Assembly: GCA_021812285.1 (NCBI GenBank)
Contig: JAKAOH010000008.1
Location: 1-50,818, forward strand
Source of the DNA: Acidobacteriota bacterium
GTDB taxonomy: Bacteria > Acidobacteriota > Terriglobia > Acidiferrales > UBA7541
Direction of reading: 5' to 3'
DNA: 50,818 nt
Numbering within the stretch: position 1 is the first letter of the stretch; each line of letters opens with the position of its first letter. A program made the translations under genes and the position numbers. A model generated the notes under the pieces. It saw only the letters and a list, made by a program, of their open reading frames with translations, searched no databases and was not told where the DNA came from. Shown piece after piece: positions 24,756 to 33,654 of this stretch.

Positions 24756-25358
24756 ATGGCTGCCACAATCATCGCGCAAACGCTAGCCGCGCCACTCCCG
24801 GAATTCCCCGCCGAATTTCTGGCTCCGCGCTGGTACGCCGCCTGCACCTGCGCGAATCACGAAAAGCAGGTTGCCGGCCAGCTCTCGGGCCGCGGCGTCG
24901 AGCATTTTCTCCCGCTCTACGAAACGGTGCATCGCTGGAAAGACCGCCGCGTTCGGCTCCAATTGCCGCTTTTCCCCGGCTACATTTTCGTTCGTTTGCC
25001 GCTGCGCGAGCGTCTGCGCGTCCTGGAAGTTCCCAGCGTCGTTCGCCTGGTGGGTTTCGGCCAGACTCTCGCCGTCGCGCTTCCCGACGCCGAAATCGAA
25101 GCCTTCCGCTCGGGCCTCGAAGCCGGCCTGCGCGCGCAGCCGCATCCTTATCTCACCATCGGCCGCCGCGTCCGCATCAAAAACGGTCCGCTCGCCGGCA
25201 TGGAAGGCGTTTTGCGCCGCCGCAAAGGCAATTACCGCGTCGTGCTCTCCGTGGACCTGATCCGGCAATCCGTCGCCGTCGAAGCCGACGCCTCCGACCT
25301 TTTGCCGATCCCCGCTCCGCGCCGCGCGCAAGTCGCCGCGGCCACCTTGAACATTTGA
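24756..25358 (+). CDS. NusG-like transcription antiterminator (UpxY/RfaH type)
   Basis: A 200-residue NusG paralog with an NGN domain at ~25-125 (RWYAACTCANHEKQVAGQLS, FLPLYETVHRWKDRRVRLQL, PLFPGYIFVRLPL) and a KOW motif at ~132-165 (TIGRRVRIKNGPLAGMEGVL). Specialised NusG paralogs such as UpxY and RfaH bind paused RNA polymerase and let it read through long polysaccharide operons. Its place just upstream of the initiating glycosyltransferase and the long glycosyltransferase block fits that role. The ATG lacks an evident ribosome site. An AT-rich leader with a hairpin precedes it. Confidence 0.88.
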   Translation: MAATIIAQTLAAPLPEFPAEFLAPRWYAACTCANHEKQVAGQLSGRGVEHFLPLYETVHRWKDRRVRLQLPLFPGYIFVRLPLRERLRVLEVPSVVRLVGFGQTLAVALPDAEIEAFRSGLEAGLRAQPHPYLTIGRRVRIKNGPLAGMEGVLRRRKGNYRVVLSVDLIRQSVAVEADASDLLPIPAPRRAQVAAATLNI

Positions 25359-25403
25359 ACCTTAGTCCTTCCGAGCGAATCCTAACCCTTAACTCTCCTC
25401 TCC

Positions 25404-26891
25404 ATGGTCACTAACGCCAACGCCTCTCGCGCCATCCCCTACGCCCACTCCTGGGCGCGCGGACCGGTGCTTCCGCGAGGCCGCTGGGTGCGCGCGGCCT
25501 ACGTTTCGATTGACATTTTCTTCATCTGCGCCAACGCGCTCGGGATATTCCTGTTGCGGTTCGAACGCGACTGGCTTTCCGCCTTGCTGTGGGGCAGCGG
25601 CACCGGCTCGCTGCATTCGGCCCAAAATTTCGCCAATCCCTATTTCGCCTTTCTGCTTCTCTACACCGTGCTGATGGTGTTCGCTCTCCAAAGCCAGGAC
25701 CTTTACCGCACCGCGCGTACGCGTTCCCGTGCCGACGAAACCGTCGCCGTCTTCAAAGCCGTTCTTTTCGCCACGCTCCTGCTCACCGCGTTTATTTATC
25801 TTTCGAATGTCAAAACGATTTCGCGTCTGGTCGTCGGGGCCACCGGCGTTCTCAACGTTCTGACGCTCGCGGCCTGGCGCATCGCCAAGCGGACTCTCAT
25901 TCGCCGCCGCGTCGCCGCCGAAATTGGCGCGCGAAACGTCCTGATCGTGGGAGCGGGAGCCACGGGCCAGGAACTAGCGCGATTCCTCGCCGAGCGGAAG
26001 GAACTCGGCTACGTCGTCAAGGGCTTCCTCGACGCCGATTCATCCGCCGATGCCCGTGTCCTGGGCCGCGTTTCCGATCTTTCTCGCGTGGCGCGCGCTT
26101 CTTTCGTGGACGAAATCTTCATCACGCTGCCCGCCGATCGCGATTCCGTCCGCGAAGTTCTCCTCGAAGCCCGCCGCAATCGCTGGTGCGTCCGCCTGGT
26201 GCCCGAGCTCTATGAAGGCTTCGGCTGGCGCGCTCCGCTCGAATACCTGGGCGATTTTCCCGTGATGGATCTTCATCGCGAGCCGATTCCCGCGCTCGGC
26301 CTGCTCGCCAAGCGCGCCGCCGACGTTCTTCTTTCCGCCATCGCTCTCGTCGCGCTCGCGCCGGTTTTCGCCGCCGTCGCCGTTGCCATCAAACTCGATT
26401 CCCCTGGCCCCGTTTTCTACCGCTCGCTTCGCGTCGGCAAAAAAGGCCGCCGCTTCCTCTGCTTCAAGTTCCGATCCATGGTCTCGAATGCCGATGCTCT
26501 CAAGGACGGACTCCGCGATCGCAACGAGCGCCAGGGCCCTCTTTTCAAAATCACCGACGATCCGCGCGTCACGCGCGTCGGCCATTTCCTCCGCAAACAC
26601 AGCCTCGACGAATTCCCTCAGTTCTGGAACGTTTTTCTCGGCGATATGAGCCTCGTCGGCCCGCGCCCGCATCCCGTGGACGATTGCGACCGCTACGAAC
26701 TCGAACATCTGCGTCGGCTCGACGTCACTCCCGGCCTCACCGGCCTCTGGCAAGTCTATGGCCGCAAGCAATCCTCGTTCGAGCGCGCTCTTTCCTTGGA
26801 TCTCGAATACATCGAAACGTGGAATCTCTGGCTCGACTTGAAAATCGCTCTGCTGACGGTTCCTGCACTGTTCCAGTCAGCGGGCGACTGA
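25404..26891 (+). CDS. Undecaprenyl-phosphate sugar phosphotransferase (WcaJ-like initiating transferase)
   Basis: A 495-residue polytopic protein with the WcaJ/PssY layout. About four membrane segments lie in residues 25-150, then a Rossmann-like domain (NVLIVGAGATGQELARFLAE, ~175-195). A fifth hydrophobic segment (AADVLLSAIALVALAPVFAA) precedes the PF02397 catalytic domain (~300-495), which has SLRVGKKGRRFLCFKFRSM, HSLDEFPQFWNVFLGDMSLV-GPRP and VTPGLTGLWQVYGR. It transfers a sugar-1-phosphate, often glucose, to undecaprenyl phosphate at the inner membrane and so starts the repeat unit. It follows the antiterminator by 45 bases. It is the intact counterpart of the stump at 4586-4729. Confidence 0.92.
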   Translation: MVTNANASRAIPYAHSWARGPVLPRGRWVRAAYVSIDIFFICANALGIFLLRFERDWLSALLWGSGTGSLHSAQNFANPYFAFLLLYTVLMVFALQSQDLYRTARTRSRADETVAVFKAVLFATLLLTAFIYLSNVKTISRLVVGATGVLNVLTLAAWRIAKRTLIRRRVAAEIGARNVLIVGAGATGQELARFLAERKELGYVVKGFLDADSSADARVLGRVSDLSRVARASFVDEIFITLPADRDSVREVLLEARRNRWCVRLVPELYEGFGWRAPLEYLGDFPVMDLHREPIPALGLLAKRAADVLLSAIALVALAPVFAAVAVAIKLDSPGPVFYRSLRVGKKGRRFLCFKFRSMVSNADALKDGLRDRNERQGPLFKITDDPRVTRVGHFLRKHSLDEFPQFWNVFLGDMSLVGPRPHPVDDCDRYELEHLRRLDVTPGLTGLWQVYGRKQSSFERALSLDLEYIETWNLWLDLKIALLTVPALFQSAGD

Positions 26892-26929
26892 GGCTCAGTG
26901 TGGGGCCGCAACCTGGGAGGGAAGTGGGG

Positions 26930-27955
26930 ATGGGTAAAGTCGCCTTGATTACGGGAATTACCGGGCAGGACGGGAGCTACCTAGCCGAGTTTCTCCTGCA
27001 AAAAGGCTATGAAGTCCACGGTATAGTCCGCAAGATCGCCCTCGAGCATCCAGAGCAACGACTATGGAGAGTTCGACACCTCGTGGGTCGAGTCCACCTC
27101 CACGGCGCGTCGCTGGACAACTTCCCCAGCCTTTACAGGGTCGTCGCCTCCGTTCGCCCGGACGAGATCTACCACCTCGCCGCTCAGAGCTTCGTCGCGT
27201 ACTCCTTCGAGGACGAGTTTTCAACCATGGCCACGAACGTTCAGGGTACACACTACATGCTTGCCGCAACGCGCGACCTGGCGCCCGCGGCGAAATTTTA
27301 TTTTGCCGGCTCCAGCGAGATGTTCGGGGCGGCGGCCGAAGTCCCCCAAAGGGAAACAACCCAGTTCCATCCCCGATCCCCGTATGCGATCTCGAAAGTG
27401 GCGGGCTTTGATCTCACGCGCAACTACAGGGAAGCGTATGAGCTCTTCGCTTGCTCCGGCATCCTCTTCAATCACGAGTCGCCACGCCGGGGCATGGAGT
27501 TCGTCACCCGCAAGATCACCTCTCACGTCGCTAGAATCAAGCTGGGCTTAGCCGAGGAACTCCATTTGGGGAATCTTGGGGCGAAGCGCGACTGGGGACA
27601 TGCGCGCGAGTACGTCAAGGCAATGTGGCTGATGTTGCAGCAGAGCGACCCAGATGACTACTTGGTCGCGACCGGGGAGCCGCATTCCGTTCGCGAGTTC
27701 GTCGAGCTCGCCTTCGCCTGTGCCGGCCTTGACGCCCATAAGTACGTTAGGGTCGATGAACAATTCCTGCGCCCAGCTGACGTCGAGTTGCTCTGCGGCG
27801 ACGCTTCGAAGGCGAAAAGGGACCTGGGGTGGAACTATCAATTGAGTTTTGAAGAACTGGTTCGGGAGATGGTCGAGGCTGACCTGCTGCTTTTTTCGAA
27901 CGACGCAAGCGCGAGGGCGGCCGACAAAAAGGAAGCCATACTTGCTCGGGGCTGA
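26930..27955 (+). CDS. gmd: GDP-mannose 4,6-dehydratase
   Basis: A 341-residue extended SDR from ATG 26930 (GGGAGG upstream). It makes GDP-4-keto-6-deoxymannose, the precursor of GDP-rhamnose, fucose or colitose, in the cytosol. It has ALITGITGQDGSYLAEFLLQ at the N-terminus, HLAAQSFVAYSFEDE, the active-site strand AGSSEMFG, the Tyr-x3-Lys YAISK, and LFNHESPRRGMEFVTRKI, which is characteristic of GMD. GAKRDWGHAREYVKAMW follows. Residue 36 onward (IVRKIALEHPEQRLW) departs slightly from the usual R-R-S/T pattern. The second enzyme of the pathway (Rmd or GMER) is not in this window. Confidence 0.92.
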   Translation: MGKVALITGITGQDGSYLAEFLLQKGYEVHGIVRKIALEHPEQRLWRVRHLVGRVHLHGASLDNFPSLYRVVASVRPDEIYHLAAQSFVAYSFEDEFSTMATNVQGTHYMLAATRDLAPAAKFYFAGSSEMFGAAAEVPQRETTQFHPRSPYAISKVAGFDLTRNYREAYELFACSGILFNHESPRRGMEFVTRKITSHVARIKLGLAEELHLGNLGAKRDWGHAREYVKAMWLMLQQSDPDDYLVATGEPHSVREFVELAFACAGLDAHKYVRVDEQFLRPADVELLCGDASKAKRDLGWNYQLSFEELVREMVEADLLLFSNDASARAADKKEAILARG

Positions 27956-28367
27956 GCGCAACCCCGCCATTGCTCAACGCGAGGCCTCGGGAGGACGACT
28001 GCCCGGCCCGCTGAAACAAGGCGCCAACGTACAGCCCCATCGCGTGGACCGCGTGTGTCCCACGCCGTTCTCTTGACTGCGGCACGCTACGCGCGATGGC
28101 TCCTGCGCGTCCTCGCTTTGTGTCGTAGCGCCGTCATCCGCGCCTTTTGCGTCCCGGACAGCCAGGCGGGGTGCGCCTTTTGCATCTCCGCCTTTTGGAG
28201 TCCGACGCCCTCCAACGGACCCGGCGCGGTTCGCCGGGACTGCCGACCCATTTCCGTAATTCAGCGGTGAAACCTGCCCCGGCCTGCCGGGAACCGCTGG
28301 GGCCCTGAACACCGACCTGCCAAGGCTTTCCCGAACGACCACCCCTGGCTACTGACCGCAGCCCACC
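27956..28367. other. Intergenic stretch with a short imperfect repeat
   Basis: No gene was recognised. The decamer CGCCTTTTGC occurs at 28141-28150 and 28174-28183, with a variant CGCCTTTTGG at 28189-28198. Its origin is unclear. This interval separates gmd from the flippase gene. Confidence 0.4.
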
Positions 28368-29903
28368 ATGCCTCCCGAAGCTCCAAAATCCGGCGGCCTC
28401 CAGATCGGCGGGAAACTCATCGCCCGCAACACGGCGATCAACCTCGCCGGGCGCATCGCGCCGCTTCTCGTCGCCGTGGCCGCCATGCCCTACGTCGTGC
28501 ACCATCTCGGCCCGGACCAACTCGGCCTGTTGTCGCTCGCATGGATCGTCGTCGGCTATTTCGCCGTGTTCGATCTCGGCATCGGCCCCGCGACCACCAA
28601 GTTCGTCGCCGAATATCTTGGTCGCGGCGAAACCGAAAGGTTGCCCGAGCTGGTTTGGACCGCAGTGATCAGCCAGGCCAGCCTCGGCGTAGTCGCGGGC
28701 CTTGTCCTGGCTGCCGTCACGCCGTTTCTCGTCGACCGCTTGCTCAAGATTCCGGCGCCACTTCACCCCCAAGCCCATCTCGTTTTCCTCATTCTCGCAT
28801 TTTCGCTTCCTCTCACTCTCGCCGCCGGCTCCCTCGCAGGCGTCCTCGCCGCGTCCCAGCGCTTCGACCTCATCAACGCCGTTGGCGTCCCCTCCAGCGC
28901 ACTGAACTACCTGCTGCCCGTTGGGGCCTTGGCCCTGGGGCTCGGCCTTCCCGCCATCGTGCTTTTCCTCGTCATCGCGCGAGCCGTGGCGCTGGCCGCT
29001 TCATTCCTGCTCTGCCGCAAGCTCTACCCCGCCCTCAGCGCCCGCCCACGTTTCAGGCGCGAACTCGTTGGCCCGATTCTCCGCTTCGGCGGCTGGGTCA
29101 CCGTCTCCGGCACGATCAGCCCGGCCCTGACCTATTTCGACCAGCTGCTCATCGGCTCGCTCATCTCGGTCGCAGCTGTTGGCTTTTACACGCCGGCATA
29201 CACGATCGCTGCGAAGGCAGGAATCCTGTTGGGAAGCCTGTCGATAACCTTGTTCCCCGCATTCAGTCTCTCCGCAGGCCGACAGGACAACGACTGGACC
29301 AGGAAGACCCTCATTCAGTCCCTCAAATTCCTGACGATCCTCGGAGGCCTGGCGGCGGCCCTCCTCGCGCTCCTCGCCCGCCCGCTTCTCACGCTCTGGC
29401 TAGGGGCTAGATTCGCTGCGCGGGGCGCAACGCCGCTGCAGATTCTCGCCGTCGGCGTGCTTTTGAACTCGCTGGCCGCCGTCGCGGGGAGCGTTTCCTG
29501 GGCCGCAGGCCGTACTGACCTGCCGGCCAAATTCCACATTGCAGAGCTACCGGTCCATGTCGCCGTCACATGGCTCCTAGTGACAAGACTCGGCCTGCCC
29601 GGGGCCGCCCTCGCGTGGACCCTCCGCGCCGGCCTAGACTTTTTCCTCCTAACCGCTGCAGCTTGCCGGCTCACGCGCACGCCGGCTCGCGTCCTAGCAA
29701 GCAGGGGCCTTGGACCAAGCATCGCGAGCATAGCTGGCCTTGCCCTGGGGCTTTACGCCGCCCGGGAATCCGTGCACGCGGCTGTCGCCGAGGCGGGCCT
29801 CGCGTCGCTCCTTGGAGGAACCTTCTTGCTCGTATCTTGGCGCTACGCGCTGAACACGGAGGAGAGATGCCAAATCAGGACGTGGCTGAGGACGGCCCGC
29901 TAG
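28368..29903 (+). CDS. Lipid-linked oligosaccharide flippase (Wzx-like, MATE/MOP superfamily)
   Basis: A 511-residue membrane protein with about 12-14 hydrophobic segments. The N-terminal signature ARNTAINLAGRIAPLLVAVA, the downstream DQLGLLSLAWIVVGYFAVFD and GIGPATTKFVAEYLGRGE match polysaccharide-biosynthesis flippases (PF01943/PF13440). It should move undecaprenyl-PP-linked repeat units across the inner membrane. A Gly/Ala/Leu-rich C-terminal half is typical. Its last 37 bases overlap the next glycosyltransferase gene, implying translational coupling. Confidence 0.88.
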   Translation: MPPEAPKSGGLQIGGKLIARNTAINLAGRIAPLLVAVAAMPYVVHHLGPDQLGLLSLAWIVVGYFAVFDLGIGPATTKFVAEYLGRGETERLPELVWTAVISQASLGVVAGLVLAAVTPFLVDRLLKIPAPLHPQAHLVFLILAFSLPLTLAAGSLAGVLAASQRFDLINAVGVPSSALNYLLPVGALALGLGLPAIVLFLVIARAVALAASFLLCRKLYPALSARPRFRRELVGPILRFGGWVTVSGTISPALTYFDQLLIGSLISVAAVGFYTPAYTIAAKAGILLGSLSITLFPAFSLSAGRQDNDWTRKTLIQSLKFLTILGGLAAALLALLARPLLTLWLGARFAARGATPLQILAVGVLLNSLAAVAGSVSWAAGRTDLPAKFHIAELPVHVAVTWLLVTRLGLPGAALAWTLRAGLDFFLLTAAACRLTRTPARVLASRGLGPSIASIAGLALGLYAARESVHAAVAEAGLASLLGGTFLLVSWRYALNTEERCQIRTWLRTAR

Positions 29904-30868
29904 GCAACCTCACGGGAGCTGTGTCGCACCGGCCTGCGTCGCCAGCGGAACCCTCCGCAGGCCCACGCATATCGGTCGTCGTCAACACCCTAAACGAGGA
30001 AAAGAATCTCCCCTACGCCTTGCGCTCGGTGCGCCAGTGGGCAGACGAAATCGTCGTCGTGGACATGCAGAGCAAGGACCGGACGATTGAAATCGCACGG
30101 GACTTCGGCGCGAGGGTATATGCCCACAGGCGGGAAGGGTGCGTCGAACCCGCGCGCGCCTACGCCGTCTCTCAAGCGAGGGGTCCGTGGATACTTCTGC
30201 TCGACGCAGACGAGATCGTCCCTCGGCCCCTCAGCCTCAGGCTCCGCGAGATAGCCGCATCAAACGAGGCTGACGTCGCGCTGCTGCCCAAGGTCAACTA
30301 CCTCCTCGGGGCCCCCCTCGCGCACACTGGCTGGGGGCCGGGGCAGTACCTCCACCCGCTCTTTTTCAAACTGGGCTTCGTCGAAATGAGCGGGAAGATC
30401 CACAACTTCGCCGCCGTCAGCCGGTCAGCCCGCGTCCTCAGGCTCCGGCACGACGGGGACAACGCAATTATCCACTTCAACTACCTCGACTGCTCGCACT
30501 TCCTCGAAAAATTGAACAGGTACACCACCGTCGAGGCAGAGCAGGCCGCAGCGCGGGGTGCGCGGCCCAGCGCCGCCCGAGCCATCTACCTCGCCGGCCG
30601 CGAGCTGGCCAGGTTGTACGTCAGACACGGCGGCTACCGTGACGGGTGGCGTGGATTCTACCTTTCCTGCTTCATGGCGTCTTACCGCATAGCGGCCCAG
30701 GCAAAGCTCCAGGAGATGCACAGCTGCGGCGACCGGGCTACGGTAGAGGAGGGATACCGCCTGGTGGCCGAGAAAGCGCTAAGCGAGTACGACCAATGGC
30801 CCACCTGGGCGCCGGGGAGCAAGCCCGGGAATGCGGAGCGAACGGATCCCCGATGCCCGCACACCTAA
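29867..30868 (+). CDS. Glycosyltransferase family 2 (WaaE/KdtX-like)
   Basis: A 333-residue GT-A enzyme from ATG 29867 (GGAGGAGAG upstream), overlapping the flippase end by 37 bases. It has PRISVVVNTLNEEKNLPYAL, DEIVVVDMQSKDRTIEIARD and the metal-binding DADE at residues 114-117 (LLLDADEIVPR). This combination is seen in the WaaE/LgtF branch of GT2, which adds a hexose to core or EPS acceptors from a nucleotide sugar at the cytoplasmic membrane face. The C-terminal third (FLEKLNRYTTVEAEQAA, GGYRDGWRGFYLSCFMASYR) also fits that branch. AGG codons are frequent, unlike the export genes upstream. Confidence 0.85.
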   Translation: MPNQDVAEDGPLGNLTGAVSHRPASPAEPSAGPRISVVVNTLNEEKNLPYALRSVRQWADEIVVVDMQSKDRTIEIARDFGARVYAHRREGCVEPARAYAVSQARGPWILLLDADEIVPRPLSLRLREIAASNEADVALLPKVNYLLGAPLAHTGWGPGQYLHPLFFKLGFVEMSGKIHNFAAVSRSARVLRLRHDGDNAIIHFNYLDCSHFLEKLNRYTTVEAEQAAARGARPSAARAIYLAGRELARLYVRHGGYRDGWRGFYLSCFMASYRIAAQAKLQEMHSCGDRATVEEGYRLVAEKALSEYDQWPTWAPGSKPGNAERTDPRCPHT

Positions 30869-31029
30869 GGCTAGGCCGCTTGGCGAAGCGGAGCCGCTCA
30901 CAAAGCCGGCAGCCACACCGATAGCGCCCTCACCCCCGCGGGCCGAGGGGCGCGACCGTCAGAGGAGCCGTGGTCGGCCCAGACTGTTTGTTCGGCCAAA
31001 GACGCTGACCGGCTCCCTGTCGTGAGGCC

Positions 31030-32025
31030 ATGAACGATTCAGCAATCTCGAGCATTGGGGCAAGCGAGCGCCGGGCCGCGTCCGGGGCCCCCCTCGTTTA
31101 CGTCGTCGTCCTGAATTACAACGGGCCGGAGTTGACGCTGAATTGCGTGGACTCGGTACTCAAAATCGATTATCCGAATTTCCGGGTGATCGTCGTGGAC
31201 AACGCCTCCGCTGACGATTCCCTCGCCCGCTTCAGGGAGGCCTTTACCGATCCGCGCATCGAAATTCTTGCCAACCCAAAAAACGAAGGCTACGCCGGCG
31301 GCAACAACCGCGGTATGGAGAGGGCGCTCATGGAGGGTGCCGACTATATTTTCGTCCTCAACAACGATACAACCGTTGAGCCCGGCTGCCTTGGGCCCCT
31401 GGTGGATGCCATGCAGGGGGACAACTCGCTTGGGGCGTGCGGCTGCCCGATCTTCAATATAGGTCCAAGAGGAGAGCCAAATTTTGGGGAGCAGATGAGC
31501 CTTTTCTCGGCAAGGACGAAAACGTGGCGAGACGCCGCCGGGAGCAATGGCTGCGAGAGGCTCGACTACATCTGCGGCGCTGCGGTGCTTTTGCGTTCGG
31601 CTGCCCTGCGGGTTGTCGGTATGTTTGACGCGAACCTTTTCCTTTTCTATGAGGACGCGGACTTGGGGTTCCGCATTCGTCGGGCGGGGTTCCGCATCCG
31701 CGTGATCGATTCGCCCGGCGTTGACCATCTTTTGGCCCAGACAACCGGGCGGTGGCGCCCGCGGACGATGTTTTGCGCGGTCCGTAACGGCGTGTGGTTC
31801 GTCAGACGGTACGGTAATTGGCGACACCGCGCTGTATTCAGCCTCATAAATCTGTTCTGGCTTTTTCCAACGCAGTTCGCAAGGTGCCTTCTAAAAGGCA
31901 GATGGGCGCTGGTCCGTTCCCTTCTTTCGGGCTACTGGGCCGGTTACGCGCGCCGGGTTCCCGCTCCGGAAAATGATGGCCTACGCGCAGCCGCGCAGAG
32001 ACTCGACATCCTGAATCGCACGTGA
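31030..32025 (+). CDS. Glycosyltransferase family 2 (rhamnosyltransferase-like)
   Basis: A 331-residue GT2 enzyme. It has VYVVVLNYNGPELTLNCVDS, VIVVDNASADDSL, NEGYAGGNNRGM and the metal-binding region FVLNNDTTVEP (Asn-Asn-Asp at 111-113), followed by GMFDANLFLFYEDADLGFRI. These are hallmarks of the WbbL-like rhamnosyltransferase branch, which uses dTDP- or GDP-linked deoxysugars. A C-terminal hydrophobic/basic part (FSLINLFWLFPTQFARCLLK) may associate with the membrane. A GAGG lies close to the ATG. A dTDP-sugar epimerase at 3947 and gmd at 26930 could supply deoxysugar donors. Confidence 0.88.
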   Translation: MNDSAISSIGASERRAASGAPLVYVVVLNYNGPELTLNCVDSVLKIDYPNFRVIVVDNASADDSLARFREAFTDPRIEILANPKNEGYAGGNNRGMERALMEGADYIFVLNNDTTVEPGCLGPLVDAMQGDNSLGACGCPIFNIGPRGEPNFGEQMSLFSARTKTWRDAAGSNGCERLDYICGAAVLLRSAALRVVGMFDANLFLFYEDADLGFRIRRAGFRIRVIDSPGVDHLLAQTTGRWRPRTMFCAVRNGVWFVRRYGNWRHRAVFSLINLFWLFPTQFARCLLKGRWALVRSLLSGYWAGYARRVPAPENDGLRAAAQRLDILNRT

Positions 32026-32426
32026 CCTGCCCCAGAAATCTGCGCGACGGCGCGCACAGTGGGACGGTTCCACCCTCACGTGTCAGGTTCAGGCGCAAGG
32101 CTGCGGAACGCTTCTCTCCACCTTATTTACCTCCGAACCTGCGCTGACGGATATCTCGTGCAGCTCGCCCAGTTCTTTACCTGCTTAGCCCCGGATCGGA
32201 AAGCCTTGGCACATTATCGCCTCCACGGAAGTCATGTCACGGGTGCCCCTCGCCTTACCGCCTAGTCTGCGGGCCACCGGGGAGTGCACACGAAAGCTGC
32301 CCCTAAGTACGCATGGCACCGCACGGCCCCGTCTTGGCAACGACGCACCCTCGTCACAGCGCCGTGACGGACCGGCGTAGAGGACTTGAGGCGTGCCGGG
32401 ATCGCGCAGACAAACAAGGCAGTCGC
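32026..32426. other. Intergenic stretch before the first GT4 gene
   Basis: Apart from a possible N-terminal extension of the next gene (in-frame ATG at 32313), no protein or structured element was recognised here. Confidence 0.35.
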
Positions 32427-33647
32427 TTGCTAGTCGCGGTTGACACACTGTTTCTTTCGTCAGACTACCGGTATTCCGGCACCAACACCTATCTGTCTGA
32501 ACTACTCTCAGAGTGCACGAGGATTTCTCAGGACTCGGACACGGGGATTCGGTTTCGGGGCTTTATTCGGAAGGACGAAAGTTGGAATAGGAATGGCCTT
32601 GCTTCACCCCTCCTATCGGTCCGTCGAAGCCGGGTGATCGAGCGACCGCGGCTGTGGCTACTGGGCGGCATGGCCGTGGAAACTTCCTTGGTGTGGCCGG
32701 ACGTGGTTTTCCTTCCCACCGCGCTCTTCTCGATCCCCGGCCCGTTCGCTCCGGTCGTAACAACAATTCTGGACACCATGCCCCATCGGCTGCCACCCGG
32801 AATGATCGCTCGCCGCTCGGGCCTACGTGCGCGCGTGCTCACGCGCATAAACGCAAAGCTCGCCAGCCGGATCATCACCATCTCTTCGTGGTCAAAGAAC
32901 GACATCGTCGAAACCTGCGGGGTCCCGGCCGAAAAGATCTCGGTGACTTATCTCGGCTACGACAAATCCCTGTACAACGACCTTCCACCCAATCCGCAAG
33001 GCAGCTCCGCCCTCCTCGAGCGTTTCGGCATCCGCAAACCCTTCGTCCTCCATCACGGCATGGTGCAACTCCGAAAGAATTTGCTGCGACTGATCCAGGC
33101 CTGGAACCAACTGGCGGAAAGCAAGGCGACCGCCGGCGCACAATTAGTCTTGGCCGGCCCACCGGGCTACGGATACGAGGAAATACTGCGCGCTGCAGGC
33201 GCGTCGCCCAGCATTGCCTTAACGGGTGCACTGTCGCAGCCCGACCTGGCCGCGCTCGTCAAGAACGCCTTCCTATGCGTCATTCCCTCCCTATATGAGG
33301 GCTTCTGCCTGCCGATGGTCGAAGCGATGGCCTGCGGAGTTCCGACCATCGCCTCAAACGCCTCTTGCATTCCTGAAGTATCAGGCGGAGTCCTTGAATA
33401 TTTTGACCCCCTGTCCGTCGAGGAAATGGCGGAGGCGATCCGCCGAGCGCTCGGGGACACCGACCTCCAGGCGCGGCTGCGGAGAGACGGCTTGGCGCGT
33501 GCCGAAGAGTTCAGCTGGGAACGCTGCGCGCGAGAAACCCTATCCGTCTTCTCCGAAGTGGCATTCGAGCATCGGGGGAACCATCGGGCGGCAAGGCCCC
33601 CAAAAGCAACAGCCAATCCAGAAGCTACGCCTAACCAAAGTGCCTAA
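32427..33647 (+). CDS. Glycosyltransferase family 4 (GT-B), mannosyltransferase-like
   Basis: A protein of about 406 residues. A TTG start at 32427 is preferred because the next residues (LVAVDTLFLSSDYRYSGTNT) align with the starts of the related enzymes at 35088 and 36269; an ATG at 32313 would add 38 unrelated residues. The C-terminal GT4 domain is clear: FVLHHGMVQLRKNLLRLIQA, PSLYEGFCLPMVEAMACGVP and TIASNASCIPEVSGG, containing the EGFxLPxxEAxACG nucleotide-sugar signature. SWSKNDIVETCGVPAEKISV marks the end of the N-terminal domain. The enzyme probably retains anomeric configuration using a GDP- or UDP-sugar. The C-terminal tail is Lys/Pro-rich. It is closely related to the gene at 35088. 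Confidence 0.82.
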   Translation: MLVAVDTLFLSSDYRYSGTNTYLSELLSECTRISQDSDTGIRFRGFIRKDESWNRNGLASPLLSVRRSRVIERPRLWLLGGMAVETSLVWPDVVFLPTALFSIPGPFAPVVTTILDTMPHRLPPGMIARRSGLRARVLTRINAKLASRIITISSWSKNDIVETCGVPAEKISVTYLGYDKSLYNDLPPNPQGSSALLERFGIRKPFVLHHGMVQLRKNLLRLIQAWNQLAESKATAGAQLVLAGPPGYGYEEILRAAGASPSIALTGALSQPDLAALVKNAFLCVIPSLYEGFCLPMVEAMACGVPTIASNASCIPEVSGGVLEYFDPLSVEEMAEAIRRALGDTDLQARLRRDGLARAEEFSWERCARETLSVFSEVAFEHRGNHRAARPPKATANPEATPNQSA

Positions 33648-33654
33648 CCACGCC

